A stretch of 64,000 bases of DNA from CAIYUC01 sp963682005 (GTDB taxonomy: Bacteria > Bacteroidota > Bacteroidia > Bacteroidales > FEN-979). Under the pieces are notes generated by a model. The model was not told the origin of the DNA. It did no database searches and was given only the letters and a program-made list of their open reading frames with translations. Below, in pieces: positions 7,945-16,069 of the stretch (the stretch's first letter is position 1; each line of letters opens with the position of its first letter). The stretch covers positions 5,022,001-5,086,000 of the forward strand of contig OY820914.1 of assembly GCA_963682005.1 (NCBI GenBank), written 5' to 3'. The position numbers and the translations under genes were made by a program.

Positions 7945-8894
7945 AAAAAACCCTGCTCCTTTTTTGCGCAATGATCCTTGCATTCCTGGCTGCAGAGATC
8001 GTCATCAAAAACATCATCGGCTATCCGCCTTATGGAGTGAAGATGAAAGTTTTCGGGATCCAGAATTTCACCCGTACTCAAAAAATCTATCTGCCCAACT
8101 CCCCCTACTGGGTCGTTGAAGGCGGGAACCATGTTTATTACCGGAACAACCTGGGTCTTCCCGGAACTGATATAAGGGTTGCAGATTCACAGAAATTCAT
8201 CTTTATCCTGGGCAGTTCATTTATGGAAGCATACCAGATGCCTCCCGGTAAAATGGCATCATCCCTGTTTTTTTCATCAATCCAAAAAGCAGATCCGGAC
8301 TTACAGGTCCTGGATCTCGGAAGCAGTGGTCATGACCCTTATGACAGTTACTTTCGAGCCCTTTATTTCACCCGGAGCTACAAACCCGATAAAATAATCC
8401 TGCTGCTTGACAATATTTATTCGGATTGGATGAAAAGACACCGTCATCCGCTTGATTTTGAGCCATCGTCTGAATTTGGCAGGGAGGACAACCGTTTCAC
8501 AACAAGAATCTCCACTCTTATGCGCAATAATTTTTCCATTTTGGATTTGTTTATCCGTGCCGTTTCAAAGAAAAATAATGAAGACCCGGGTGAAAGTCCC
8601 AGGCAAACTGATGTACAAGCTGCCAACACCGGAATACCTGACATGCAAACCTGTCTCCAGCATTATGCAAGCAAGTATGGAGCAGATTTCACCTGTTTAT
8701 CCATCATTCCCGACACAACCATTAACAGGAATCTGGCATCTTTTTGTAAAACCCTGAATATCAACTTCCGTTTTGATCCTTGTATCCTGATCCCGGAAAA
8801 CAGGATCAACCAAAATGGTCATTTGAACGAAAAAGGTAATTATGAACTTGGAAAATTTATCACCGGATCATTTGCTGAGATTTATCAAAAGTGA
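7932..8894 (+). CDS. Membrane-anchored SGNH-fold acyltransferase/esterase (DltD/AlgJ-like role)
   Basis: A 320-residue protein with an N-terminal hydrophobic segment (residues 7-22) that acts as signal or anchor. FILGSSFMEAYQ (91-102) carries a GSS nucleophile block (Ser96), as in the GSS of DltD, and a C-terminal GHLNEKGN stretch supplies the SGNH histidine (about His297). The acidic partner usually three residues before that histidine is not evident. The start at 7932 lies inside the end of the MBOAT gene, so translation is probably coupled; a longer reading from 7875 has an implausible cysteine-rich start. By analogy with DltD or AlgJ/AlgX this protein would move the acyl group onto the glycan on the periplasmic side. 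Confidence 0.75.
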   Translation: MVHVKKTLLLFCAMILAFLAAEIVIKNIIGYPPYGVKMKVFGIQNFTRTQKIYLPNSPYWVVEGGNHVYYRNNLGLPGTDIRVADSQKFIFILGSSFMEAYQMPPGKMASSLFFSSIQKADPDLQVLDLGSSGHDPYDSYFRALYFTRSYKPDKIILLLDNIYSDWMKRHRHPLDFEPSSEFGREDNRFTTRISTLMRNNFSILDLFIRAVSKKNNEDPGESPRQTDVQAANTGIPDMQTCLQHYASKYGADFTCLSIIPDTTINRNLASFCKTLNINFRFDPCILIPENRINQNGHLNEKGNYELGKFITGSFAEIYQK

Positions 8895-9018
8895 TCTGCT
8901 CAGATTTTTTGCGAAATACCTCATTCTCTTTACGGTGTTGTTCATCTCACTGGGGTTGATGTCGCTTCTTGCATTCATTGCTACGGAAAGCAATCCATTT
9001 TTCTATGCAAATTTCTAA
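8842..9018 (+). CDS. Single-pass microprotein with C-terminal FFYANF, DltX-like acyl shuttle candidate
   Basis: A 58-residue reading frame that overlaps the end of the SGNH gene by 53 bases in another frame. A basic N-terminal part (residues 13-25, with Arg and Lys) is followed by one strong hydrophobic helix (about 27-48) and a short outside tail ending exactly at the stop with F-F-Y-A-N-F. In the Dlt pathway a transmembrane microprotein, DltX, ends in a hexapeptide of the form FxYxxF; the MBOAT loads its tyrosine and the SGNH transferase (DltD) unloads it. The predicted topology here (N-terminus in, C-terminus out) and the position beside carrier, MBOAT and SGNH genes fit that role. Against it: the frame is short, overlaps another gene, and could be a chance ORF or a gene remnant. 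Confidence 0.68.
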   Translation: MNLENLSPDHLLRFIKSDLLRFFAKYLILFTVLFISLGLMSLLAFIATESNPFFYANF

Positions 9019-9465
9019 TTTTAATGTTTAATTCAGGACCCTCTTCCAGGAAAAACCTGGGATTTCCGAAAAATCCATGATCCCAGCCGAAAAATATATA
9101 GTCCATAATCCAAAATATATAGTCCATAATTTAAAATAAATAGTTCACATCGAAATTCCAGCACCTGTTCAAATTGAACAGCCCTTGTATTCTGCTGAAA
9201 ATCAATTTATATGCACTCCTCAAAACGTTGAAACTGCAACCTGCCGTTTTAGTGGAGCCAATAGACCGAATTTCCTGACCAAGCCAGCCAGAACATCAAT
9301 AAGGTTGCAAAGAATTTACCCGGGTTTATGAAGCCAGGGCTCCCTTTGCTTCAAGAATTTCCCCTAAAATGTTGGTCATTAAAAATAAAATGAGTAGTTT
9401 TGTTACTCAATCATTATGGCTGGTTATTCTTTTTCCTGTGAGTGACCCGGCGAAGCTATGAAAAA
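9019..9465. other. Non-coding spacer with AT-rich repeats and one inverted repeat
   Basis: No credible gene is seen on either strand. Three imperfect copies of a 20-22-nt unit built on AAAATATATAGTCCATAAT lie at 9091-9151. A perfect inverted repeat TGAGTA, 7-nt loop, TACTCA lies at 9391-9409 and might be an operator or a weak transcription stop. The region ends at the left octamer array of the four-helix-bundle cassette. It marks a break in an otherwise tightly packed operon. Confidence 0.6.
9091..9151. repeat. Three imperfect copies of a 20-22-nt AT-rich unit
   Basis: Two near-identical copies containing AAAATATATAGTCCATAAT are followed by a third diverged copy ending in AGTTCACAT. The unit is longer than the 7-8-nt arrays elsewhere in the window. 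Each copy holds an AGTCCATAA or AGTTCACAT core that could be a binding site, but nothing else supports this. Confidence 0.65.
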
Positions 9466-9490
9466 TGATGAAGTGATGAAGTGATGGTGG
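9466..9490. repeat. Left octamer array of the first four-helix-bundle cassette
   Basis: Three 8-nt units of GTGATGAA type end just before the ATG of the four-helix-bundle pseudogene. They are the inverse complement of the ATCACTTC units on its other side (9857-9914). Confidence 0.8.
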
Positions 9491-9496
9491 TGGAGT

Positions 9497-9855
9497 ATGA
9501 TGAGAACGCATAAAGACTCCAGGTTTGGAAAGTTTCTGTAGTATTTGTAACTGAAGTATATGAACTTACAAATTCCTTTCCAAAATCGGAACTATTTGGT
9601 CTGACAAGCCAGATAAGAAGAGCTGCAATTTCAATTCCCTCAAATATCGCCGAAGGTGCAGCACGAAAAAACACAAGAGAGTTCATTCAGTTTCTTTATG
9701 TTGCTCATGGTTCATTGGCAGAAATCGACACACAACTTATAATAGCACAAAATTTGAAATATATAAAAGAAGATCCAAAAACAGCTGAAAAGATTCAATA
9801 TATCCGAATTCTCCTGTCCCGATTAATCAAAGCACTAAAAGCTAAAATTACGTAA
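9497..9855 (+). pseudogene. Four-helix-bundle (S23/IVP, TIGR02436-type) protein gene, frameshifted near its start
   Basis: From 9518 onward the frame reads LQVWKVSVVF, then the family hallmarks FGLTSQIRRAAISIPSNIAEG and FIQFLYVAHGSLAEIDTQL, and ends at a TAA at 9853-9855. The natural start (ATG at 9497 or 9500, reading M-R-T-H-K-D) is in another frame. Inserting one base near 9515-9518 joins HKD to LQVWK and restores a normal protein of about 119 residues. The intact relative at 25603 shows the same layout (SKDLEVWK). The gene is therefore a recent pseudogene, or there is a one-base assembly error. Proteins of this family are known from 23S rRNA intervening sequences and as Avd subunits of diversity-generating elements; their general function is unknown. 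Confidence 0.8.
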
Positions 9856-9856
9856 T

Positions 9857-9914
9857 CATCACTCCATCACACCATCACTTCATCACTTCATCACTTCATC
9901 ACTTCATCACTCCC
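9857..9914. repeat. Right octamer array of the first four-helix-bundle cassette
   Basis: Seven 8-nt units (ATCACTCC, ATCACACC, then mainly ATCACTTC) start within two bases of the pseudogene stop and end five bases before the ATG at 9919. They are in inverse orientation to the array at 9466-9490. Confidence 0.88.
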
Positions 9915-9918
9915 GACA

Positions 9919-10449
9919 ATGCTGGACACCCTGATCACAAATAAGACCCGAATAAAGCTGTTGCTGCGTTTCTTCCTCAACAGCCACTCTCAGTCATATT
10001 TGCGGAACCTGGAAAATGAATTTGATGTTTCCACGAATGCGATCCGGCTGGAGTTGAACCGTTTTGAGGAAGCAGGACTATTATTGTCGGCGACAAAGGG
10101 TAACCGCAAGATGTTTTATGCTAACACCGAACATCCTTTATTCCCTGATATCCATAATATCCTTCTGAAATATATTGGATTCGACCAGATCATTGAGCGG
10201 GTCGTGAGGAAACTGGGCGGTGTAAAAAAAGCCTATATCACAGGTGAACTGGCCAAAGGTAACGATGCAAAAACCATCGAACTCCTGCTGATCGGAACCG
10301 ACATGAATGAGGAATACCTCACCCGGCTGGCAGACAAGACCTCTGATCTGATCAAACGAAAGATCAGGTATACGATAACGGATGATTCAAAGGAGCAGGA
10401 GTTCCTGGCGAAGCATCCGGAAGCATTTTTAATCTGGGAATCAATTTAA
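9919..10449 (+). CDS. Winged-helix regulator with nucleotidyltransferase-like C-terminal domain
   Basis: A 176-residue protein. Residues 5-70 form an ArsR/MarR-like winged helix (YLRNLENEFDVSTNAIRLELNRFEEAGLL is the helix-turn-helix with its wing next to it). The C-terminal half (about 85-170) resembles the minimal nucleotidyltransferase fold fused to such helices in many Bacteroidota polysaccharide loci, though a clear GSxxxG/DxD active site is absent (the equivalent stretch reads ITGELAKGNDAKTIELLLIG). It probably binds DNA and regulates the locus; the second domain may be inactive. The ATG lies five bases after an octamer array, so its native 5' region has been replaced or interrupted by repeat DNA. 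Confidence 0.7.
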   Translation: MLDTLITNKTRIKLLLRFFLNSHSQSYLRNLENEFDVSTNAIRLELNRFEEAGLLLSATKGNRKMFYANTEHPLFPDIHNILLKYIGFDQIIERVVRKLGGVKKAYITGELAKGNDAKTIELLLIGTDMNEEYLTRLADKTSDLIKRKIRYTITDDSKEQEFLAKHPEAFLIWESI

Positions 10450-10519
10450 CTACCTCCACTCTGCTCCCCCACTCCTTCAGGAGAGGGGGTTTGGGGGGTG
10501 AGGTGAACCTATATCTATT

Positions 10520-11440
10520 ATGGCATCATACTTAGTCACCGGCGGAGCCGGATTTATCGGGTCGAACATCGTGAAAGAACTGCTCAGCCGTGGCGAGAAG
10601 GTTCGCGTACTCGACAATTATTCAACAGGGAAACGCGAAAACCTTTTCCCGCACAAGGATAATCCCAACCTTGAGATCGTCGAAGGCGATCTCCGCAGTT
10701 TTCATATTGTGAGGGATGCGGTGAAAGGGGTTGATTTTGTACTTCACCAGGGGGCACTTCCTTCCGTCCCGAGATCAGTTAAAGATCCCATCACTTCCAA
10801 TGATGTTAATATCAATGGCACCCTGAACATCCTTGAAGCATCCAAGGAATTCGGCGTAAAGCGGGTCGTCTTCGCATCCTCCTCTTCGGTCTATGGGAAC
10901 AGTGAAGTGATGCCGAAAGTAGAGACCATGCCCGTAGCTCCTGTGTCGCCATATGCGCTTACAAAATACGCAGGAGAGCGGTATTGCCAGATCTATTACC
11001 AGCTTTACGGACTCGAAACAGTGGCTCTTCGCTATTTCAATGTCTTCGGCCCAAACCAGGATCCATCATCCCAGTACAGCGCGGTGATCCCCAAATTCAT
11101 CAAGTTGATGAAAGAAGGTAAACAGCCCACGATCTATGGCGATGGAACACAAAGCAGGGATTTCACCTATGTCGCCAACAATGTGGAGGCCAACATCCGT
11201 GCCTGTACAGCCAAAGGTGTGGCGGGCGAAGTCTTTAACATCGCCTGCGGTGAGCGCTTCACCATGACCGACCTGGTGGACACGATCAATGAAAACCTCA
11301 AAACCAATATCAAACCGCTGTTTGATAAAGAACGTGCCGGCGATGTGAAACACTCACTTGCAGGTATTGATAAGATCAGGCAAAGAATGGGATTCGAAGT
11401 AAAAGTGAAGTTTGTTGAAGGAATAAAGAAAATCGTTTAA
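10520..11440 (+). CDS. UDP-GlcNAc/UDP-Glc 4-epimerase-like SDR (WbpP/TviC type)
   Basis: A 306-residue extended SDR with TGGAGFIGSN at the N-terminus, the YALTK catalytic pair, and RYFNVFGPNQDPSSQYSAVIP, a stretch typical of WbpP/TviC-group enzymes that convert UDP-GlcNAc to UDP-GalNAc (or the uronic acids). With the dehydrogenase at 4172 this would give UDP-GalNAcA. The protein is somewhat shorter than WbpP (about 340). The gene follows the regulator by 70 bases and precedes the flippase by 104 bases. The SDR call is firm; the exact sugar is inferred from the motif. Confidence 0.78.
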   Translation: MASYLVTGGAGFIGSNIVKELLSRGEKVRVLDNYSTGKRENLFPHKDNPNLEIVEGDLRSFHIVRDAVKGVDFVLHQGALPSVPRSVKDPITSNDVNINGTLNILEASKEFGVKRVVFASSSSVYGNSEVMPKVETMPVAPVSPYALTKYAGERYCQIYYQLYGLETVALRYFNVFGPNQDPSSQYSAVIPKFIKLMKEGKQPTIYGDGTQSRDFTYVANNVEANIRACTAKGVAGEVFNIACGERFTMTDLVDTINENLKTNIKPLFDKERAGDVKHSLAGIDKIRQRMGFEVKVKFVEGIKKIV

Positions 11441-11544
11441 CCTCACGCTTCTTCTATTACATCCGACTTCATCGGGATTGTCAGCCTAAAAAATTTGTTC
11501 TCGATTCGTTCTGAAAATTTGAATATCACGAATATTTTCCTGTT

Positions 11545-12822
11545 TTGGTATTAAGTAAATTCATTGATAAGAATGTCATCGGGAACCTTCGAAATTCTGT
11601 TCTGTATTTCGGCGGGTCGATCATCCAGCTGATCCTTGGGATCCTTACCGCCCCGATATTCGCCAGGTACCTGGAACCGGAAGATTTTGCCATCCTAGGG
11701 TACTTTGGGTCATTGACTGCATTTTTTTTTCCTTTATCGTCACTTTGCCTGAATTTCTTTTACCTGATGCGTTATTTCCACCAGGATGATGATGAAAATA
11801 AGGGATCTTTTCTTAATATCCTGACATTTCTGACCCTTTCCAATACGGTCCTGATGACGATCGGGTATTTCGGCCTATTCATTTATTTCCGGCTTACGCA
11901 TGTCTCTCTTCCATTCTTCCCATATGCACTGATCGTTTTTGGTTCGCTGATGGTCGATATCTACCGTTCCTTTTACCTTCTCGATCTCCGGGTAAAAAAA
12001 CAGGCCATGGCCTACTTTAAAATTAGCGCTGTTTACATCCTGGTAAACTTCGGAATGGGTCTGGCCCTTGTCGTTTTTATCAAATTAGGTGCGGCGGGAA
12101 AGATGTCAGGACAATTGATCGCCCAGGGATGCATCATGGTCATTCTTTTCTTCCAGCTAAAAAAATTCCTGAATTTCCATATCGATTTAAAGCAGATCAA
12201 AGAGGCGATGAAATATGCACTGCCAATACTCCTTGCCGCTTATGCCTATTATCCGATCAACAATATTGATAAGATCTACCTTGAACGACTTGGCAATAAT
12301 TACGAATTCGGATATTACAACATCGGGGTAAATATGGCCGCCTACCTGAGTATTTTCGGTGTGGCACTGAACCAGGCCTTTGAACCTGACTTTTTTAAAT
12401 TCATCGTACAGAAAAACAGGCGGAAATTCCTGCAGTATGCCCTCCTGTATATGATGCTGATCACAATATTTGTCGTGCTTTTCCTGTTCCTTTCCAAGTA
12501 TATAGTAAGCTTTCTTACTGCCGGAAGGTACACAAGGGCATATACTTATGCAAACATCAATGCAGTTGCAGTCGTTATCATAAGTGCTTCCGGCGTGGTG
12601 AATACGATTATCATGGGTCTCCAGAAAGCAAAGTTTATCCTAGCAATTAATATTATCGGAGGTATAGTTGCAATAATCATATACAAGATCCTGATATCCA
12701 AATATGGGTTCTGGGGAGGGAATTATGCAAAGATTGCTGTTGGACTCGTATTCCTGGCAACACAACTTGCCTTTGTAAAGTACAGGAACCACAGGGTTCT
12801 CAAATATTTAAAACTGACTTAG
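11545..12822 (+). CDS. wzx: Wzx-type oligosaccharide flippase
   Basis: A 425-residue protein with about twelve transmembrane segments and the N-terminal pattern of the polysaccharide transport (PST/MOP) family (IGNLRNSVLYFGGSI, then a conserved glycine-rich helix). Such proteins flip undecaprenyl-diphosphate-linked repeat units across the inner membrane. TTG at 11545 is the only plausible start, with no in-frame ATG close by. It is one of two flippases in the window; the other, at 60722, belongs to the second locus. With the Wzy-like gene at 14541 it defines a Wzx/Wzy-dependent pathway. Confidence 0.88.
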   Translation: MVLSKFIDKNVIGNLRNSVLYFGGSIIQLILGILTAPIFARYLEPEDFAILGYFGSLTAFFFPLSSLCLNFFYLMRYFHQDDDENKGSFLNILTFLTLSNTVLMTIGYFGLFIYFRLTHVSLPFFPYALIVFGSLMVDIYRSFYLLDLRVKKQAMAYFKISAVYILVNFGMGLALVVFIKLGAAGKMSGQLIAQGCIMVILFFQLKKFLNFHIDLKQIKEAMKYALPILLAAYAYYPINNIDKIYLERLGNNYEFGYYNIGVNMAAYLSIFGVALNQAFEPDFFKFIVQKNRRKFLQYALLYMMLITIFVVLFLFLSKYIVSFLTAGRYTRAYTYANINAVAVVIISASGVVNTIIMGLQKAKFILAINIIGGIVAIIIYKILISKYGFWGGNYAKIAVGLVFLATQLAFVKYRNHRVLKYLKLT

Positions 12823-12823
12823 T

Positions 12824-13552
12824 ATGATCAAAGCTATTTTCAGGAAGATCCTGCCGGAAAACATCAGAATAATTCTGAACAAATACCGGCAGACATATAA
12901 GGAACAACAGGCAAGACATTACTATTCATCTCTTGGGGAGGACGTGATCCTGGAATCCATTTTTTCAGGGAAGAACGAAGGGTTCTATATTGATGTCGGA
13001 GCACATCACCCAAAGAAAGGATCGAATACCTACCTGTTTTACAGGAAAGGATGGCACGGGATCAATATAGATGCAATGCCGGGGAGCATGAAAAAGTTCA
13101 ACAAGACACGCTCAAAAGACATCAATCTGGAAGTACCCATTTCCGATAAGAACGATACGCTCACCTTCTACATGTTCAATGCACCGGAACTGAATACATT
13201 CAGCAAGCCAAAGGCCGATGATAACCTGAAGACACATAAATTATTGAATACGGCAACGCTTCATACAAACACGCTATCCTCTGTTCTGAAGAAACATCTT
13301 CCTGACAATCAGGTGGTGGATTTTCTTACTATAGACGTTGAAGGATATGATTTCGCAGTGCTGAGATCGAATGACTGGAACAAGATCAGGCCAAAGGTCA
13401 TCCTCGTTGAAATCCTTCATATGCCCATGGAAGACATCATTAACCATGAAATCGCCCTTTTCCTGAAATCACATGGTTATCTTATTTTTGCCAAAACATA
13501 TAATACAGTTGTTTTCATGCAAAATGAATTCTTTAAAGAACGAGCAGCGTAA
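12824..13552 (+). CDS. FkbM-family methyltransferase
   Basis: A 242-residue protein. The SAM-binding motif is in YIDVGAHHPKKGSNTYLF (residues about 55-72), and the family motif DFLTIDVEGYDFAVL lies near residue 165. FkbM proteins O-methylate sugars or other small acceptors; in polysaccharide loci they usually methylate a glycan. The gene starts one base after the flippase stop, which suggests translational coupling. The N-terminal 35 residues are basic and may associate with the membrane. Confidence 0.87.
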   Translation: MIKAIFRKILPENIRIILNKYRQTYKEQQARHYYSSLGEDVILESIFSGKNEGFYIDVGAHHPKKGSNTYLFYRKGWHGINIDAMPGSMKKFNKTRSKDINLEVPISDKNDTLTFYMFNAPELNTFSKPKADDNLKTHKLLNTATLHTNTLSSVLKKHLPDNQVVDFLTIDVEGYDFAVLRSNDWNKIRPKVILVEILHMPMEDIINHEIALFLKSHGYLIFAKTYNTVVFMQNEFFKERAA

Positions 13553-13571
13553 AGCTGCCTGATTTTCCAAG

Positions 13572-14504
13572 ATGGAACCGACTTTTTCCACACCCGTTGC
13601 ATTCATCATCTTCAATCGCCCGGATAATACCCGCAAGGTGTTTGAGCAGATCCGCGTTTTAAAGCCGGATAAATTATACATAATTGCCGATGGTCCGCGG
13701 GCTTCTCATCCGGATGACATCATAAAATGCGAAGAGACAAGGAAAGTCGGGGATAGTGTTGATTGGGATTGTCAGGTCTATAAGAGCTTTTCAAAGGCCA
13801 ACCTTGGCTGTGGACAACGGGTATTTACAGGTCTCAACTGGGTTTTTGAACATGAGACCTGTGCGATAATTCTTGAAGACGATTGCAACCCGGCCCAACC
13901 CTTTTTCAGATTCTGCGATGAATTGCTACGGAAATACAAAGACGATACCCGGGTTATGCATATCAGCGGCAATAATTACAATGAAGAGCAGGTGGTCGGC
14001 AATGCAAGCTATTTTCTCAGCAGGTACGGGCATATATGGGGATGGGCAACATGGGCAAGAGCCTGGAAATTATTTGACTTTTCGATGAAAACCTGGCCGC
14101 AAGCCAGGGATGAGAAAATTTTATCGAACTATTTTACAACACCACAGGAGGTAAAATTCTTTACATCCATTTTCGACCAGTACTATCTGAATGATAGGCT
14201 GCCATGGGGTTACCGTTGGTTTTACAACAGAGTCATAAATGGCGGTTTGTCTGTCGTTCCGGCCCTGAATCTGGTTACGAACATCGGACATACCGGAACC
14301 CATTCATCGCAACGTAACAGCTCGCATTACCGGAATGTAGCCCATAATTTTAAAATCACAAGTCACCCGGAATTCATTATACAGAACAACTCATATGACG
14401 TCTATCATTTCAATCATCACATCTGCAGGCGGTCCAATTTCATTCAAAGATCAGTAAGGAAAATCATGAAAACAATAACAGTTTGGAGAAATCACATCCT
14501 TTAA
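13572..14504 (+). CDS. Glycosyltransferase, GT-A fold (HlpA/GT2-like)
   Basis: A 310-residue protein starting PVAFIIFNRPDNTRKVFEQI, the typical opening of the GT-A family annotated as hemolytic protein HlpA-like or nucleotide-diphospho-sugar transferase. The metal-binding acidic motif is in CAIILEDDCNPAQPFF (residues about 97-112), and HIWGWATWARAW is a conserved family block. It probably adds one sugar to the growing repeat unit on the cytoplasmic face. Donor and acceptor are not predictable. Confidence 0.8.
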   Translation: MEPTFSTPVAFIIFNRPDNTRKVFEQIRVLKPDKLYIIADGPRASHPDDIIKCEETRKVGDSVDWDCQVYKSFSKANLGCGQRVFTGLNWVFEHETCAIILEDDCNPAQPFFRFCDELLRKYKDDTRVMHISGNNYNEEQVVGNASYFLSRYGHIWGWATWARAWKLFDFSMKTWPQARDEKILSNYFTTPQEVKFFTSIFDQYYLNDRLPWGYRWFYNRVINGGLSVVPALNLVTNIGHTGTHSSQRNSSHYRNVAHNFKITSHPEFIIQNNSYDVYHFNHHICRRSNFIQRSVRKIMKTITVWRNHIL

Positions 14505-14540
14505 CAATCTAAAAAAAACCATTTAAAAATCAATTCGAGC

Positions 14541-16058
14541 TTGAAAAGTAAAATATCAGTCCGGTCAATCGTGTTTCTTTGCCTTATAATCCTGGTTATA
14601 AGCCATGGAATGATTCAGTTCTACATGCCCAATATTACAATAAATTCATTGGTCTTTCTTTTTGTAGCGGGTATAATTTACAATTATTCATTTGAAAAAA
14701 AAGACAACTTTCTCTTCCTGATCATTATCTATTTCTGCAGCCACTTTGAATATGCCGGTGCTCAAAGTGGGATATTCAACAATATCGCTTTTGCCCTTCT
14801 GGCCTTTTTATATTTTTCAAACAAATTGGTAAGGGAAATCAAATTCAGAGATAATTTAGTGGGTATTTTGATTGCAGTATTAATCGGTTCGAATATTCTT
14901 GGCTGGGTTTTAAGAAATAATGGATCTTCTACGGATTACATCCTGGGGATATCCGGGTTTTTCGGTTATATCCTGGTTTTTAACATGACTCGAAAAACCT
15001 TGCTGACACCAGACAGAATAAGAGTTTTTATTGCTATTTCAGTTGTTTTGTTCGCCTATTCGGCTTTAATAACACTCAATCAGAGATTTACTATTATTCC
15101 CTCATCATCACCAATGGTGCTGTCAAAATATGGTCAGGAAAAACAAGATTTCGAGATTGGCGGAGGCACATTATCAAATTCCGATTACTATGGCGAACTT
15201 GGGTTATTCATGTTTGCTGTTTATTTGCCTTTTCTCTTTTCTTCTGAAACTTTCCGGCTTATCAAAATCAAGTATAGTACCATTGTGTTGGGCACTGTGC
15301 TTAGCGTTGTTGCAATGCTGGTATCCATTTCCCGATCGGTGATCATCCTGGCAGTTATTAATTTTACTTTTGTGTTCTTTTTCAGCTTCTTTGGACGTGG
15401 CGGTTCACAACCGTTAAGGAAATATGTTACAATATTTCTGGTGGGCGCAGCACTTGTTGCGTTAAATTCTGTATTCAAATACACATATGTATTTAACCGG
15501 TTGCAATACGAAACATCAACTTCATATTCAGTAACCGGAGTTTTAAGTGGCGAGGACATTAACCGTGTGTATGCGATGCAGCTTAATCTGCAACGATATA
15601 ACAGTGAATCGTGGCTGATCGGTTATGGTTGGAGCACAAATAAAATGAATAAATATGCATGGTTTGATAATCCGGAAGCAGCCGGCAGATCAAGTCCGCA
15701 CAACTTATACTTCGGGATCTTATTCCTGTTCGGGTGGTTCGGATCCATTGCATTCGTGCTTCTCGTACTTATCACGATATGGCGAATGCTTATCCTCATA
15801 AGGCACAGGAAAAAACTGGATCAGCTGACACAAATACTATCGGTTGGTTTTTACGCTCTGTTCATTCTTTTCATTATAAACCAGTTTAAAGCGGATATCA
15901 TCTATGGTAATTCGTTTTTCATGGTATTCTGGATATGGCTTGGCATTGCGAACAGCTTATATTATTCGGGATCGAAACAGATATTCCATTCGGAAAACCC
16001 TCATTTAGGGGACCGCCAGATCCTCAACACCTTTGAGGAAAAAGAGGTAAATTTATAA
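14541..16058 (+). CDS. wzy: O-antigen/exopolysaccharide polymerase-like membrane protein (Wzy/WaaL fold)
   Basis: A 505-residue protein with about twelve hydrophobic segments and a large polar loop between residues about 300 and 400 (after RKYVTIFLVGAALVAL), followed by LIGYGWSTN and SSPHNLYFG. This matches the O-antigen ligase/polymerase (PF04932) pattern, where the loop histidine lies near such a block. It most likely polymerises the repeat units delivered by Wzx in the periplasm. TTG at 14541 is the first workable start. Ligase and polymerase cannot be told apart by sequence, but the position in a Wzx-containing locus favours polymerase. Confidence 0.78.
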   Translation: MKSKISVRSIVFLCLIILVISHGMIQFYMPNITINSLVFLFVAGIIYNYSFEKKDNFLFLIIIYFCSHFEYAGAQSGIFNNIAFALLAFLYFSNKLVREIKFRDNLVGILIAVLIGSNILGWVLRNNGSSTDYILGISGFFGYILVFNMTRKTLLTPDRIRVFIAISVVLFAYSALITLNQRFTIIPSSSPMVLSKYGQEKQDFEIGGGTLSNSDYYGELGLFMFAVYLPFLFSSETFRLIKIKYSTIVLGTVLSVVAMLVSISRSVIILAVINFTFVFFFSFFGRGGSQPLRKYVTIFLVGAALVALNSVFKYTYVFNRLQYETSTSYSVTGVLSGEDINRVYAMQLNLQRYNSESWLIGYGWSTNKMNKYAWFDNPEAAGRSSPHNLYFGILFLFGWFGSIAFVLLVLITIWRMLILIRHRKKLDQLTQILSVGFYALFILFIINQFKADIIYGNSFFMVFWIWLGIANSLYYSGSKQIFHSENPHLGDRQILNTFEEKEVNL

Positions 16059-16069
16059 AGCGAGTGATA

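Noticed and set aside
9497..9855. Four-helix-bundle genes as 23S rRNA intervening sequences or part of a diversity-generating element
   Set aside because: No rRNA sequence surrounds them and no reverse transcriptase or template repeat is nearby.
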